Below, in pieces: positions 1 to 4,753 of a stretch of DNA of 7,017 nucleotides. The DNA is from Desulfobacteraceae bacterium (GTDB taxonomy: Bacteria > Desulfobacterota > Desulfobacteria > Desulfobacterales > Desulfobacteraceae): NCBI GenBank assembly GCA_023140455.1, contig JAGLLQ010000144.1, positions 1-7,017 of the forward strand, read 5' to 3'. The position numbers and the translations under genes are program-made. Within the stretch, counting starts at the first letter, position 1. Each line of letters opens with the position of its first letter. Under the pieces are notes generated by a model, which was not told where the DNA came from, did not search any database, and saw nothing but the letters and a program-made list of their open reading frames with translations.

Positions 1-29
1 CGGGGTTGTGATCAACTCGGCTGTTCTGC
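1..29 (+). repeat. 3' end of an upstream attC-like integron recombination site (partial)
   Basis: The first 25 bases match 733-757 with a single difference, including the shared 15-mer TGATCAACTCGGCTG (9-23). The block ends in a GTT core (23-29, GTTCTGC) where the next cassette would begin. Spacing of AACTC, four bases, then GTT is the same as in well-known attC sites such as that of aadA1. The 5' half of the site lies outside the window, so its full fold cannot be checked. Confidence 0.6.
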
Positions 30-40
30 ATAATTGCAGC

Positions 41-77
41 TTGACAAATAATTATAATATACTTATCATGTAATTAT
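41..77 (+). promoter_or_regulatory. Probable brnTA promoter with overlapping inverted repeat
   Basis: A perfect -35 box TTGACA (41-46) is followed after 17 bp by TATCAT (64-69), five of six matches to the -10 consensus. Transcription would start at or very near the ATG at 76, and no Shine-Dalgarno sequence is present, so brnT may be translated from a leaderless mRNA. A second hexamer, TATAAT at 53-58, lacks a good -35. ATAATTA (48-54) and TAATTAT (71-77) form an inverted repeat across the -10 box. It could be an operator for the BrnA-BrnT complex, which represses its own promoter in the Brucella system, but AT-rich repeats also arise by chance. Confidence 0.5.
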
Positions 78-369
78 GAATAAATTGATCTTCATTTGGG
101 ATGATGATAAAAATATATCAAACAAACGTAAGCATGATATTTCGTTTGAAGAAGCTCAAATTGTATTTTTTGATGAGAATGCTATTGAATTTGATGATCC
201 TGATCATTCTATCAATGAGGAAAGATTCATTCTTTTGGGTTTAAACCAAAGCCTTAAAGTTTTAGTTGTATGTCATTGCTATCGTAAAGATGATACTGAA
301 ATTAGAATTATCACAGCAAGGAAAGCAACTAAAAAGGAGCAAATAGTTTATTTCAGGAGGTTGTCATGA
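76..369 (+). CDS. brnT: BrnT family ribonuclease toxin (type II toxin-antitoxin)
   Basis: This 97-residue protein is a BrnT toxin, a small RelE-like ribonuclease that stops translation by cutting RNA until its antitoxin binds it. The family pattern is clear: a WD pair and Lys at residues 8-12, N16, KH at 19-20 and SFEEA at 23-27. A central acidic stretch leads into an HS..EERF segment, and the C terminus reads IRIITARKATKKE. Length and ends match the family, so the gene looks intact. The toxin precedes the antitoxin, the unusual order typical of brnTA, and the two genes overlap by four bases (ATGA), which implies coupled translation. No ribosome binding site precedes the ATG. The pair is the payload of an integron-type cassette. 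Toxicity here is inferred from the family. Confidence 0.93.
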   Translation: MNKLIFIWDDDKNISNKRKHDISFEEAQIVFFDENAIEFDDPDHSINEERFILLGLNQSLKVLVVCHCYRKDDTEIRIITARKATKKEQIVYFRRLS

Positions 370-584
370 GAAAAGAATATGATTTTGATAAAATGGTAGG
401 GAGGAGAAACCCTCATGCGAAAAATTTAAAAAAACAGATAACAATGCGTATGGGTGTTGATATTATAGAATATTTTAAAAATTTAGCTGAGGAAACAGGT
501 GTACCATATCAAAATTTAATTAATTTATATCTACGTGATTGTATTAAATCAAAAAGAAAACTTTCCCTAAATTGGACACCATAA
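366..584 (+). CDS. brnA: BrnA family antitoxin (ribbon-helix-helix)
   Basis: This 72-residue protein is the partner of the BrnT toxin: it binds and neutralises the toxin and, with it, normally represses the shared promoter. The N terminus has the family pattern D-F-D-K followed by RRNPHAKNLKKQ (13-24). The segment KKQITMRM (22-29) would be the DNA-binding beta strand of a ribbon-helix-helix fold. A helix with DIIEYFKNLAEETG and the conserved VPYQNLINLYLRDC follow. The start overlaps the brnT stop (ATGA), with an excellent ribosome binding site AGGAGG at 355-360, five bases upstream. This contrasts with the missing site before brnT and could favour antitoxin synthesis. The stop codon lies three bases before the attC-like site, the compact spacing typical of cassettes. 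Confidence 0.92.
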   Translation: MRKEYDFDKMVGRRNPHAKNLKKQITMRMGVDIIEYFKNLAEETGVPYQNLINLYLRDCIKSKRKLSLNWTP

Positions 585-587
585 AAT

Positions 588-761
588 GCAGAACAAGTCG
601 ATTGAGAAGGATTTCTAAAAGCTCAGCCGAGTTGATCATTCTCCGATTGGCACACGCCCACAGGGCGCACGGACCAATCGTTTGAACACAAACCACACTT
701 CGCATGGCTTACACCCCTTTATCACCCTAAGTCGGGGCTGTGATCAACTCGGCTGTTATAC
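588..761 (+). repeat. attC-like recombination site closing the brnTA cassette
   Basis: The left end GCAGAAC (588-594) is the inverse core and complements this cassette's own core GTTCTGC at 23-29. The right end is GTTATAC (755-761). Inside these, CGATTGA (599-605) pairs with TCAACTCG (744-751) with one unpaired C (748), giving the R-L arms of an attC hairpin. The extra base lies in the right arm, whereas classical attC sites carry it in the left arm. The centre holds further pairing: CGATTGG (644-650) with CCAATCG (674-680), enclosing CGCCC (655-659) and GGGCG (663-667). CAGCCGAGTTGATCA (624-638) is also an exact inverted copy of 741-755. The site is longer than most attC sites. This stretch is richer in G and C than its surroundings and contains no gene. 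Confidence 0.65.
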
Positions 762-1133
762 ATCTTAAAAGAATGAAAGCACATTAGGGTTATTGAATAC
801 ATAATAGATAGCATATTCTTTTTAATTATAATCTGCTGGATGATAGTATTCATTCAGAGTCATAGAATGTTCTATCTATTTAGGAATAAGTATCCAGAGA
901 TTGCAAAAAAGGAAATTAGTCGCGCCTTTGAGCCGTATGCACATCCTGATAAAATCATATTCTTTTTTAAAAAGAAAAACCAAGAAGTCATTAAAAAAGA
1001 CAAAAAAGTTTGGGCATTAAAAAAACAAACCCAAGGTTTTCTAATTTTATCATTTGGATTAATATTTTGTATTTTAATAGTATTCTTTTCAGCCATGCTC
1101 TTAGGGTAAAAATATTGAAACTGGCTGTATAAC
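756..1133 (+). mobile_element. Second integron cassette, 3' end degenerate or truncated
   Basis: A new cassette would begin after the core GTTATAC at 755-761. GTTATACA (755-762) is the exact reverse complement of TGTATAAC (1126-1133), placed 17 bases after the stop codon of the only gene inside. That is where the inverse core of its attC should lie. No left arm, central hairpin or closing GTT core follows before the next gene at 1182, so the site is incomplete. An alternative reading is that 1119-1134 is a decayed right end, since AACTGGCTGTATAACA resembles AACTCGGCTGTTATACA at 746-762 with small indels. Either way the array seems to end here. Confidence 0.42.
840..1109 (+). CDS. Hypothetical small membrane protein of the second cassette
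   Basis: I do not recognise this gene. The 89-residue product has a short basic/aromatic N terminus, a soluble middle rich in Lys and Phe (residues about 15-65, including PEIAKKEI and an FFFKKK patch) and one strong membrane helix near the C terminus (about 67-87). The reading frame stays open upstream to a TGA at 774. Those extra codons spell another hydrophobic stretch (IIDSIFFLIIICW) but contain no ATG, GTG or TTG. Either the protein truly starts at 840, or an unusual start such as ATT adds a first membrane helix, or the N terminus has been lost. No Shine-Dalgarno sequence precedes 840. A TATAAT hexamer at 827-832 would place transcription start almost on the ATG, but its -35 is poor. Confidence 0.5.
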   Translation: MIVFIQSHRMFYLFRNKYPEIAKKEISRAFEPYAHPDKIIFFFKKKNQEVIKKDKKVWALKKQTQGFLILSFGLIFCILIVFFSAMLLG

Positions 1134-1181
1134 AAAATATAAGATATGAAACATATAGATAATAAATCGGGAGGTAGGTAA

Positions 1182-1739
1182 ATGGGCAAACAAAAAACTT
1201 TTCTATGTATAAACACATTGATGATTATTGGGATATTATTAATTTTTTCAACTATTGTTCATGGGAAATCTCAGCCTTTTAAAAGTTATGAAGAAGCATC
1301 AAAAAAGCTTAATACCCCAAAACTTATTGATGAATACCAAAAAAAATATTTTAAATGGGCAAGTACGCGCCGAGGAGGTGGATGCGGTGATAAATGGAAC
1401 ATAGGTGTAAATTTAGACGGGTGTCCAAAAAGTTTTATATTTGATAATAAGGGAAAGGGTAACTGCGGTGCCCATACAACATTTGCCGTCGATTGTTTAA
1501 GAAAGGCAGGCTATGAAGCATATCCACTATATATCTATCAGAGTTGGGGTGGTTGGAGCCCAAAGGTTAAACCACGAGATTACCACATTGTGACTCTTTA
1601 TAAAGAGAATGGCAAATGGTACATAATGAATAATGGGGCAAACCCAAAGCGTGGCGGACAGCAGAAGATAAAAGGCCCTTTTGATGCCATAAAGGATTTA
1701 CCCTATAAAGTTATTAAAGTTGATAGAGAATTTAAGTGA
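1182..1739 (+). CDS. Exported transglutaminase-like cysteine protein
   Basis: The 185-residue product starts with a signal peptide: Lys at 3 and 5, a hydrophobic core at about 7-26, and likely cleavage near residue 28 (VHG/KS). The mature part carries the order of residues seen in the transglutaminase-like / papain-like superfamily. Cys95 in GNCGAHTTFAVDCLRKAGYE is the candidate nucleophile, and His135 in DYHIVTLY is the candidate base. NGKWYIMNNG (143-152) supplies the third position, here Asn150 or Asn151 instead of the more usual Asp. Cysteines 68, 81 and 105 could form disulfides. It would act in the periplasm or outside the cell, as a protease, amidase or cross-linker; the substrate is unknown. 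The ribosome binding site GGGAGG (1169-1174) is seven bases from the ATG. Confidence 0.62.
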   Translation: MGKQKTFLCINTLMIIGILLIFSTIVHGKSQPFKSYEEASKKLNTPKLIDEYQKKYFKWASTRRGGGCGDKWNIGVNLDGCPKSFIFDNKGKGNCGAHTTFAVDCLRKAGYEAYPLYIYQSWGGWSPKVKPRDYHIVTLYKENGKWYIMNNGANPKRGGQQKIKGPFDAIKDLPYKVIKVDREFK

Positions 1740-1808
1740 TTCATATAGGATATGCGCTTGTTCAAACAATCCAAATGAATCGGTTGAGTCAGTTATTTGG
1801 GAGTTCTG

Positions 1809-1949
1809 CTAAATAAAAAACTTCTTGGTGATTTAGCTGGTGCATATTCAAGACGCTTAAATATTCAACATAGAATTGTTTATCAGGTTATAGATGAGGA
1901 AAAAATAATAAAAATTATTTCACTAAAAATTTTTGGAGATATAACATGA
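1809..1949 (+). pseudogene. C-terminal remnant of a YoeB/Txe-type toxin
   Basis: This frame reads KKLLGDLAGA followed by YSRRLNIQHRIVYQV and DEEKIIKIIS. That is the C-terminal third of YoeB/Txe-family mRNA interferases of type II toxin-antitoxin systems. The conserved SRR, the QHR and the VYQV strand are intact, but the usual ending (S-x-W-T-H-Y) is replaced by SLKIFGDIT. Upstream the frame is open only back to a TGA at 1785-1787, so the N-terminal half is missing, and I see no antitoxin gene before it. Its stop (1947-1949) overlaps the ATG of the next gene by ATGA. The remnant probably gives no product. The flanking 1740-1808 holds an imperfect hairpin (CCAAAT 1771-1776 with ATTTGG 1795-1800) and nothing else I can name. 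Confidence 0.65.
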
Positions 1950-2398
1950 AAAAAAAACTTATAGTAATCATACTGATACCAGCAATGATATTTATTCTAT
2001 CTTCATGTGTCAGCAATACGGTGCATTACAAGGATGCTGACGCAGAAATATGGATTGGAGAGATGACTGGTATGATGATTGGGGATATTACAATGCAGTC
2101 ATGGGAAGTGGAAAATTCAACGGGAGAACATAAAACAAAAAGCAAAATGTCTGTAAAAATAGCTCAAACTACTGATGGGCATGCTGGTACCATGGAAGGG
2201 ATCATAACTGGATTAATTATTGGGGAAAAATTTGAAGGGAGCTTCACGGGGCAGGTAATGATGGTGGAGGGAGGATCTCCTGTTAGAGGTAAATTTATTG
2301 GAGAATTTTCTGACACCAAAGGGTCAGGTTCCTGGGTTATTTCAGCAGATAGAGCCCTTTTAAGGTATACTGGAAAATGGACACTGAAAAAACAATAA
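1946..2398 (+). CDS. Small lipoprotein of unknown function
   Basis: The 150-residue product opens with a lipoprotein signal: three Lys, a hydrophobic stretch (5-17) and the lipobox L18-S19-S20-C21, so Cys21 would be lipidated after signal peptidase II cleavage. Residue 22 is Val, not Asp, which favours the outer membrane if the usual sorting rule holds. The mature part is rich in Gly and alternating hydrophobic residues. Repeating patterns such as EGIITG, FEGSFTG and RGKFIGEF end in GSGSWVIS and YTGKWTLKKQ, suggesting a small beta barrel or beta sandwich. I do not recognise a family. GGAG (1935-1938) lies seven bases before the ATG and is shared with the end of the toxin remnant. Confidence 0.75.
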   Translation: MKKKLIVIILIPAMIFILSSCVSNTVHYKDADAEIWIGEMTGMMIGDITMQSWEVENSTGEHKTKSKMSVKIAQTTDGHAGTMEGIITGLIIGEKFEGSFTGQVMMVEGGSPVRGKFIGEFSDTKGSGSWVISADRALLRYTGKWTLKKQ

Positions 2399-2569
2399 AC
2401 TGCTGTAAAGTTTTAAAAATTGCAGACTCAGTGAAGTATTTACCTCTTTACTGACCATGACCATTACATGTAATTACGTGACGAGCAAAAGAAACCAAAG
2501 GGCGGCAATCAAAATCCAATGAAGCAGAAAGAGAGTATAGAAGCATTAATATCATAAGGAATACTTATC
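2399..2569 (+). other. Intergenic region between the lipoprotein gene and metF
   Basis: This stretch has no convincing gene. CAGTGAAG (2429-2436) can pair with CTTTACTG (2446-2453) through one G-U pair, but no T-run follows, so it is a weak candidate for a terminator. A perfect 10-bp palindrome, TTACATGTAA (2464-2473), might bind a regulator. AAGGA (2556-2560) is the likely ribosome binding site of the next gene, nine bases before its ATG. Confidence 0.3.
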
Positions 2570-3388
2570 ATGTCATTCATGCTTGAGAAGAAAAAAGAAT
2601 TTAAAATTACCATTGAAGTTGTTCCGCCTGAAGGAAAAATTGATACTTTGATGGCAGAATTGAAAAAAATATCTCATTTGCCCTTTGATGGATTTAGTGT
2701 GGCATCTAATCCTATTGCAAAGCCAAAGATGTCAGCAATGGTATTTGCTTATTTGTTGCAACAGCAAACAGGTAAACCAGCTATTTTACATTTTACTATC
2801 AGAGATCATAATATAATTGGACTGCAGGGAGAAATGTGGGGAGCAAAGGCATTGGGCCTTAAAACAGTTTTAGCAATGACAGGAGATCCTGCAAAAAAAA
2901 TAGAAGATCAGAAAAGTGTTTCAACTGTGGGTGATGTTAATGTATTTGAGCTGATAAAAATGTCCCGGGATTCAGGTCTGAGTACAGGTGCAGTCCTTGA
3001 TTATAAACCTGAAATCAATGGTCTGGACAATGAAATTAAAAGGCTTGAGAAAAAAGTGAATTCAGGTGCCGAGTTTATTGTTACACAACCCATATATGAT
3101 GAAGAAACAGCTCAAAAAATAGTGAAAACAATCAATCATTTTAAAGTTCCGGTGATAATGGGAATACTTCCTTTGCTCTCTTACAGACATGCTGAGTTCC
3201 TGCATAATAAAGTTGCAGGGATAGCAGTACCGGCAAAATTAAGAGATGAAATAAAAAAAGCAAAAGAACCGGTTAAACAGGGCATTGCCCAGGCAAAGAA
3301 GATATTAGATATTGCAAAAGATCAGTTTTCAGGCGCTTGTATAATGCCTCCTTTTGACAGGTTTGAAATACTTTCCGGAATTCTATAA
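2570..3388 (+). CDS. metF: Methylenetetrahydrofolate reductase family protein (short MetF type)
   Basis: This 272-residue protein is a MetF-family flavoenzyme, which reduces 5,10-methylene-tetrahydrofolate to 5-methyl-tetrahydrofolate for methionine synthesis or, in anaerobes, the methyl branch of the Wood-Ljungdahl pathway. The TIM-barrel landmarks are present: Glu16 in ITIEVVPP (the position of the catalytic Glu of E. coli MetF), HFTIRDHN (73-80), TGDP (103-106) and TQPIYD (171-176) with the substrate-contacting Gln. It is slightly shorter than E. coli MetF and resembles the reductase half of bifunctional homocysteine methyltransferase/reductase proteins. No metV or methionine gene is next to it, so which role it serves cannot be told from context. 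ATG at 2579 is an alternative start. It seems to form its own transcription unit. Confidence 0.82.
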   Translation: MSFMLEKKKEFKITIEVVPPEGKIDTLMAELKKISHLPFDGFSVASNPIAKPKMSAMVFAYLLQQQTGKPAILHFTIRDHNIIGLQGEMWGAKALGLKTVLAMTGDPAKKIEDQKSVSTVGDVNVFELIKMSRDSGLSTGAVLDYKPEINGLDNEIKRLEKKVNSGAEFIVTQPIYDEETAQKIVKTINHFKVPVIMGILPLLSYRHAEFLHNKVAGIAVPAKLRDEIKKAKEPVKQGIAQAKKILDIAKDQFSGACIMPPFDRFEILSGIL

Positions 3389-3402
3389 AAATATATTTTA
3401 TA

Positions 3403-3422
3403 TTGACAATTATTTGTAATAT
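3403..3422 (+). promoter_or_regulatory. Candidate promoter of the aroF leader
   Basis: TTGACA at 3403-3408 is a perfect -35 hexamer just after metF. A -10 box is less clear: TAATAT (3417-3422) is a good match but only eight bases away, and the hexamer at the ideal 17-bp distance (TAAGAG, 3426-3431) is poor. If TAATAT is used with a weaker -35 upstream, the transcript would start near 3429, just before the leader peptide. The promoter is therefore placed only roughly. Confidence 0.35.
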
Positions 3423-3439
3423 GTGTAAGAGACTTTATT

Positions 3440-3568
3440 ATGGAATTTGGGAAGGCAGAAAATAACATTTATAAAGTGCAGGCTGAGAACAGTCTAACTG
3501 CTTCGTACTATTGGTGGTGGCGCTATTATTGGGTTTTTCGGAACACCTGCAGTCTGTTTTCTGTCTGA
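3440..3568 (+). CDS. Aromatic-rich leader peptide of the aroF-aroB attenuator
   Basis: A 42-codon reading frame (ATG 3440, TGA 3566-3568) starts MEFGKAENNIYK and contains the run SYYWWWRYYWVF at residues 22-33 (codons 3503-3538). Four Tyr, four Trp and one Phe thus fall within eleven residues, with another Phe at 40. Trp is among the rarest residues, so such a run in a short frame upstream of a DAHP synthase gene is very unlikely by chance. It is what leader peptides such as TrpL and PheL look like. AAGAGA (3427-3432) is a weak ribosome binding site seven bases from the ATG. The last codons lie inside the first arm of an RNA switch that ends in a terminator. The role is to make ribosomes pause when charged tRNA-Tyr or tRNA-Trp is scarce; the peptide itself needs no function. 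The function is inferred. Confidence 0.78.
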   Translation: MEFGKAENNIYKVQAENSLTASYYWWWRYYWVFRNTCSLFSV

Positions 3569-3664
3569 TATAGAAGTTAGAAATATAATTATAAGGGGCT
3601 GCAGGTTAAATCTTCAGCTCTTCTCGTTTTCAGGGTTGAAGAGAGAAATCTTCAGCCCTTTTTT
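3545..3664 (+). promoter_or_regulatory. Five-segment attenuator switch before aroF
   Basis: Five segments can pair in two exclusive ways. A (3545-3555) pairs with B (3596-3606) over 11 bp with two G-U pairs. C (3611-3620) pairs with D (3633-3642) over 10 bp with two G-U pairs. Together these leave the terminator arm E (3649-3658) free. Alternatively B pairs with C (3596-3605 with 3611-3620, one mismatch) and D with E, forming the terminator. Segment A lies inside the leader peptide frame, starting 12 bases after the last Trp codon (3530-3532). A ribosome stalled at the Tyr/Trp codons leaves A free and would allow read-through. One that reaches the stop codon (3566-3568) would cover most of A and would favour termination. 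C and E share the word TCTTCAGC, which is why D can choose either. Confidence 0.7.
3632..3664 (+). terminator. Intrinsic terminator (attenuator) upstream of aroF
   Basis: AGGGTTGAAGA (3632-3642) pairs with TCTTCAGCCCT (3649-3659), an 11-bp stem with a single G-U pair and a six-base loop GAGAAA. It is followed directly by a run of T (3659-3664). This is a textbook rho-independent terminator, yet it stands between the leader peptide and the aroF start, 58 bases upstream of the ATG, where only conditional use makes sense. Confidence 0.85.
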
Positions 3665-3721
3665 AATTGCTTAAATTAAGTATTAAAGATTACTTAAATT
3701 AAAGTAAATGGAGGAAATGTA

Positions 3722-4729
3722 ATGCTGGTAGTGATGAAAAAAGACGCAACTGAGGCTAATGTACAGGCTGTGGTTGATGCTGCTGAAAAACGAGGTTATG
3801 TTGCGCGCCCTATTCCCGGAGGAGACAGGGTTTCAATCGGGATTTTATATAATAAAGGTTCAGTGGATTCAGGTCTTTTTTTAGGGTTTGAAGATGTAAA
3901 AGAGGTTATTCCTGTTACAAAACCATATAAATTAGTCAGCCGGGAAATAAAAAAAGAAAATACTTTGATAAAAATTGGTAATGCTGTTTTTGGTGACGGG
4001 TCTTTGCCTGTTATAGCAGGGCCTTGTGCAATTGAAACTGAAGAACAGGCTCTTACAATTGCCAAAGTTGTTAAAGAGGCCGGAGCAGAACTTTTCAGAG
4101 GTGGTGCTTTTAAGCCGAGAACCTCACCCTATTCGTTTCAGGGGCTTGGAGAAGAAGGTCTTAAGATTCTTGCAAAAGTAAGAGAAGAAACAGGGCTACC
4201 TGTAGTAACTGAAGTTATGGATTGTGAAAATTTTTCCATAGTTGAAGAATATGCTGATGTTGTACAGATTGGAACCAGGAATATGCAAAACTACAGTCTT
4301 TTAAAACGGGCTGGTAAATCCCCCAGACCTGTTGTGCTAAAGAGAGGAATGTCAGCAACGCTTCAGGAATGGTTAATGGCAGCTGAATATATTATGGAAA
4401 ATGGTAATCATAATGTTATTCTTTGTGAAAGAGGGATTCGAACATTTGTTAAACATTCCAGAAATACTCTTGATCTTTCTGTAATTATGGCAGCAAAAAA
4501 AGAGAGTCATCTGCCTATTATAATTGATCCAAGCCATGCCGCAGGAGTTAGAGATCAGGTGATTCCTCTTGCCTGTGCATCTACTACGGTTGGTGCTGAC
4601 GGTCTTATGATTGAAGTCCATAATAAGCCAAAAGAAGCTTTGAGCGATGGAGCACAGTCTTTATATCCTGTTCAGTTTGAAGAATGTATGCACAAAGTCA
4701 GAAGCATTCATACTCTTATATCTAAATAG
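3722..4729 (+). CDS. aroF: 3-deoxy-7-phosphoheptulonate (DAHP) synthase with N-terminal ferredoxin-like domain
   Basis: This enzyme joins phosphoenolpyruvate and erythrose 4-phosphate to DAHP, the first step of the shikimate pathway to Phe, Tyr and Trp. The 335-residue chain has a ferredoxin-like domain at about 1-70, as in the Thermotoga maritima enzyme, where it mediates feedback inhibition by Tyr/Phe. A TIM barrel of the AroA/KDO8P-synthase type follows. Visible motifs are AGPCAIE with Cys102 (metal ligand), RGGAFKPRTSPYSFQG, QIGTRNMQN, LKRGMSAT, CERGIRTF, IIDPSHAAG (His ligand), MIEVH (Glu ligand) and ALSDG (Asp ligand). All active-site elements are intact. GGAGGA (3710-3715) is six bases from the ATG. 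The gene is preceded by the aromatic leader attenuator and followed after 24 bp by aroB. TTAAGTA (3676-3682) and TACTTAA (3691-3697) form a weak repeat upstream. Confidence 0.96.
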   Translation: MLVVMKKDATEANVQAVVDAAEKRGYVARPIPGGDRVSIGILYNKGSVDSGLFLGFEDVKEVIPVTKPYKLVSREIKKENTLIKIGNAVFGDGSLPVIAGPCAIETEEQALTIAKVVKEAGAELFRGGAFKPRTSPYSFQGLGEEGLKILAKVREETGLPVVTEVMDCENFSIVEEYADVVQIGTRNMQNYSLLKRAGKSPRPVVLKRGMSATLQEWLMAAEYIMENGNHNVILCERGIRTFVKHSRNTLDLSVIMAAKKESHLPIIIDPSHAAGVRDQVIPLACASTTVGADGLMIEVHNKPKEALSDGAQSLYPVQFEECMHKVRSIHTLISK

Positions 4730-4753
4730 CTTTAGAATAATCAGGGAATAATA

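Larger units (their letters stand above)
24..755 (+). mobile_element. Integron gene cassette carrying brnT-brnA
   Basis: The unit runs from just inside one GTT core (23-29) to just inside the next (755-761), the cut pattern expected of integron cassettes. It holds two genes in the same direction, with a repeat-rich tail of about 170 bp starting three bases after the last stop codon. TGTTCTGCAT at 22-31 is the perfect reverse complement of ATGCAGAACA at 586-595. In known cassettes the inverse core of attC is complementary to the core of its own cassette, because the two pair in the circular form. Toxin-antitoxin cassettes are common in sedentary chromosomal integrons, where they are thought to stabilise arrays. 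No integrase gene is visible, so the larger array is inferred. Confidence 0.68.

Noticed and set aside
1..757. Repeats around brnTA as terminal repeats of an insertion sequence or MITE
   Set aside because: The copies at 1-25 and 733-757 are direct, no transposase is present, and the core/inverse-core complementarity fits an integron cassette much better.
872..1218. Long minus-strand open frames opposite the cassette membrane protein
   Set aside because: They run through the ribosome binding site and start of the next gene, give low-complexity hydrophobic products without recognisable motifs, and lack start signals; they are shadows of AT-rich coding DNA.
2429..2453. Terminator of the lipoprotein gene
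   Set aside because: The stem is 8 bp with a G-U pair and no T-run follows; kept only as a weak hairpin in the intergenic description.
3511..3545. T-box riboswitch (GGTGG stretch before a terminator of an amino acid gene)
   Set aside because: The conserved AGGGTGGNACCGCG core is not present, and the GGTGG is simply the run of Trp codons.
3498..3672. A second open frame across the aroF leader (with IGGGAIIGFFGTP) that might be a gene or gene relic
   Set aside because: It has no ATG or GTG and only a late TTG. It runs through both arms of the terminator, and the Tyr/Trp frame with its own ATG and stop explains the same bases better.
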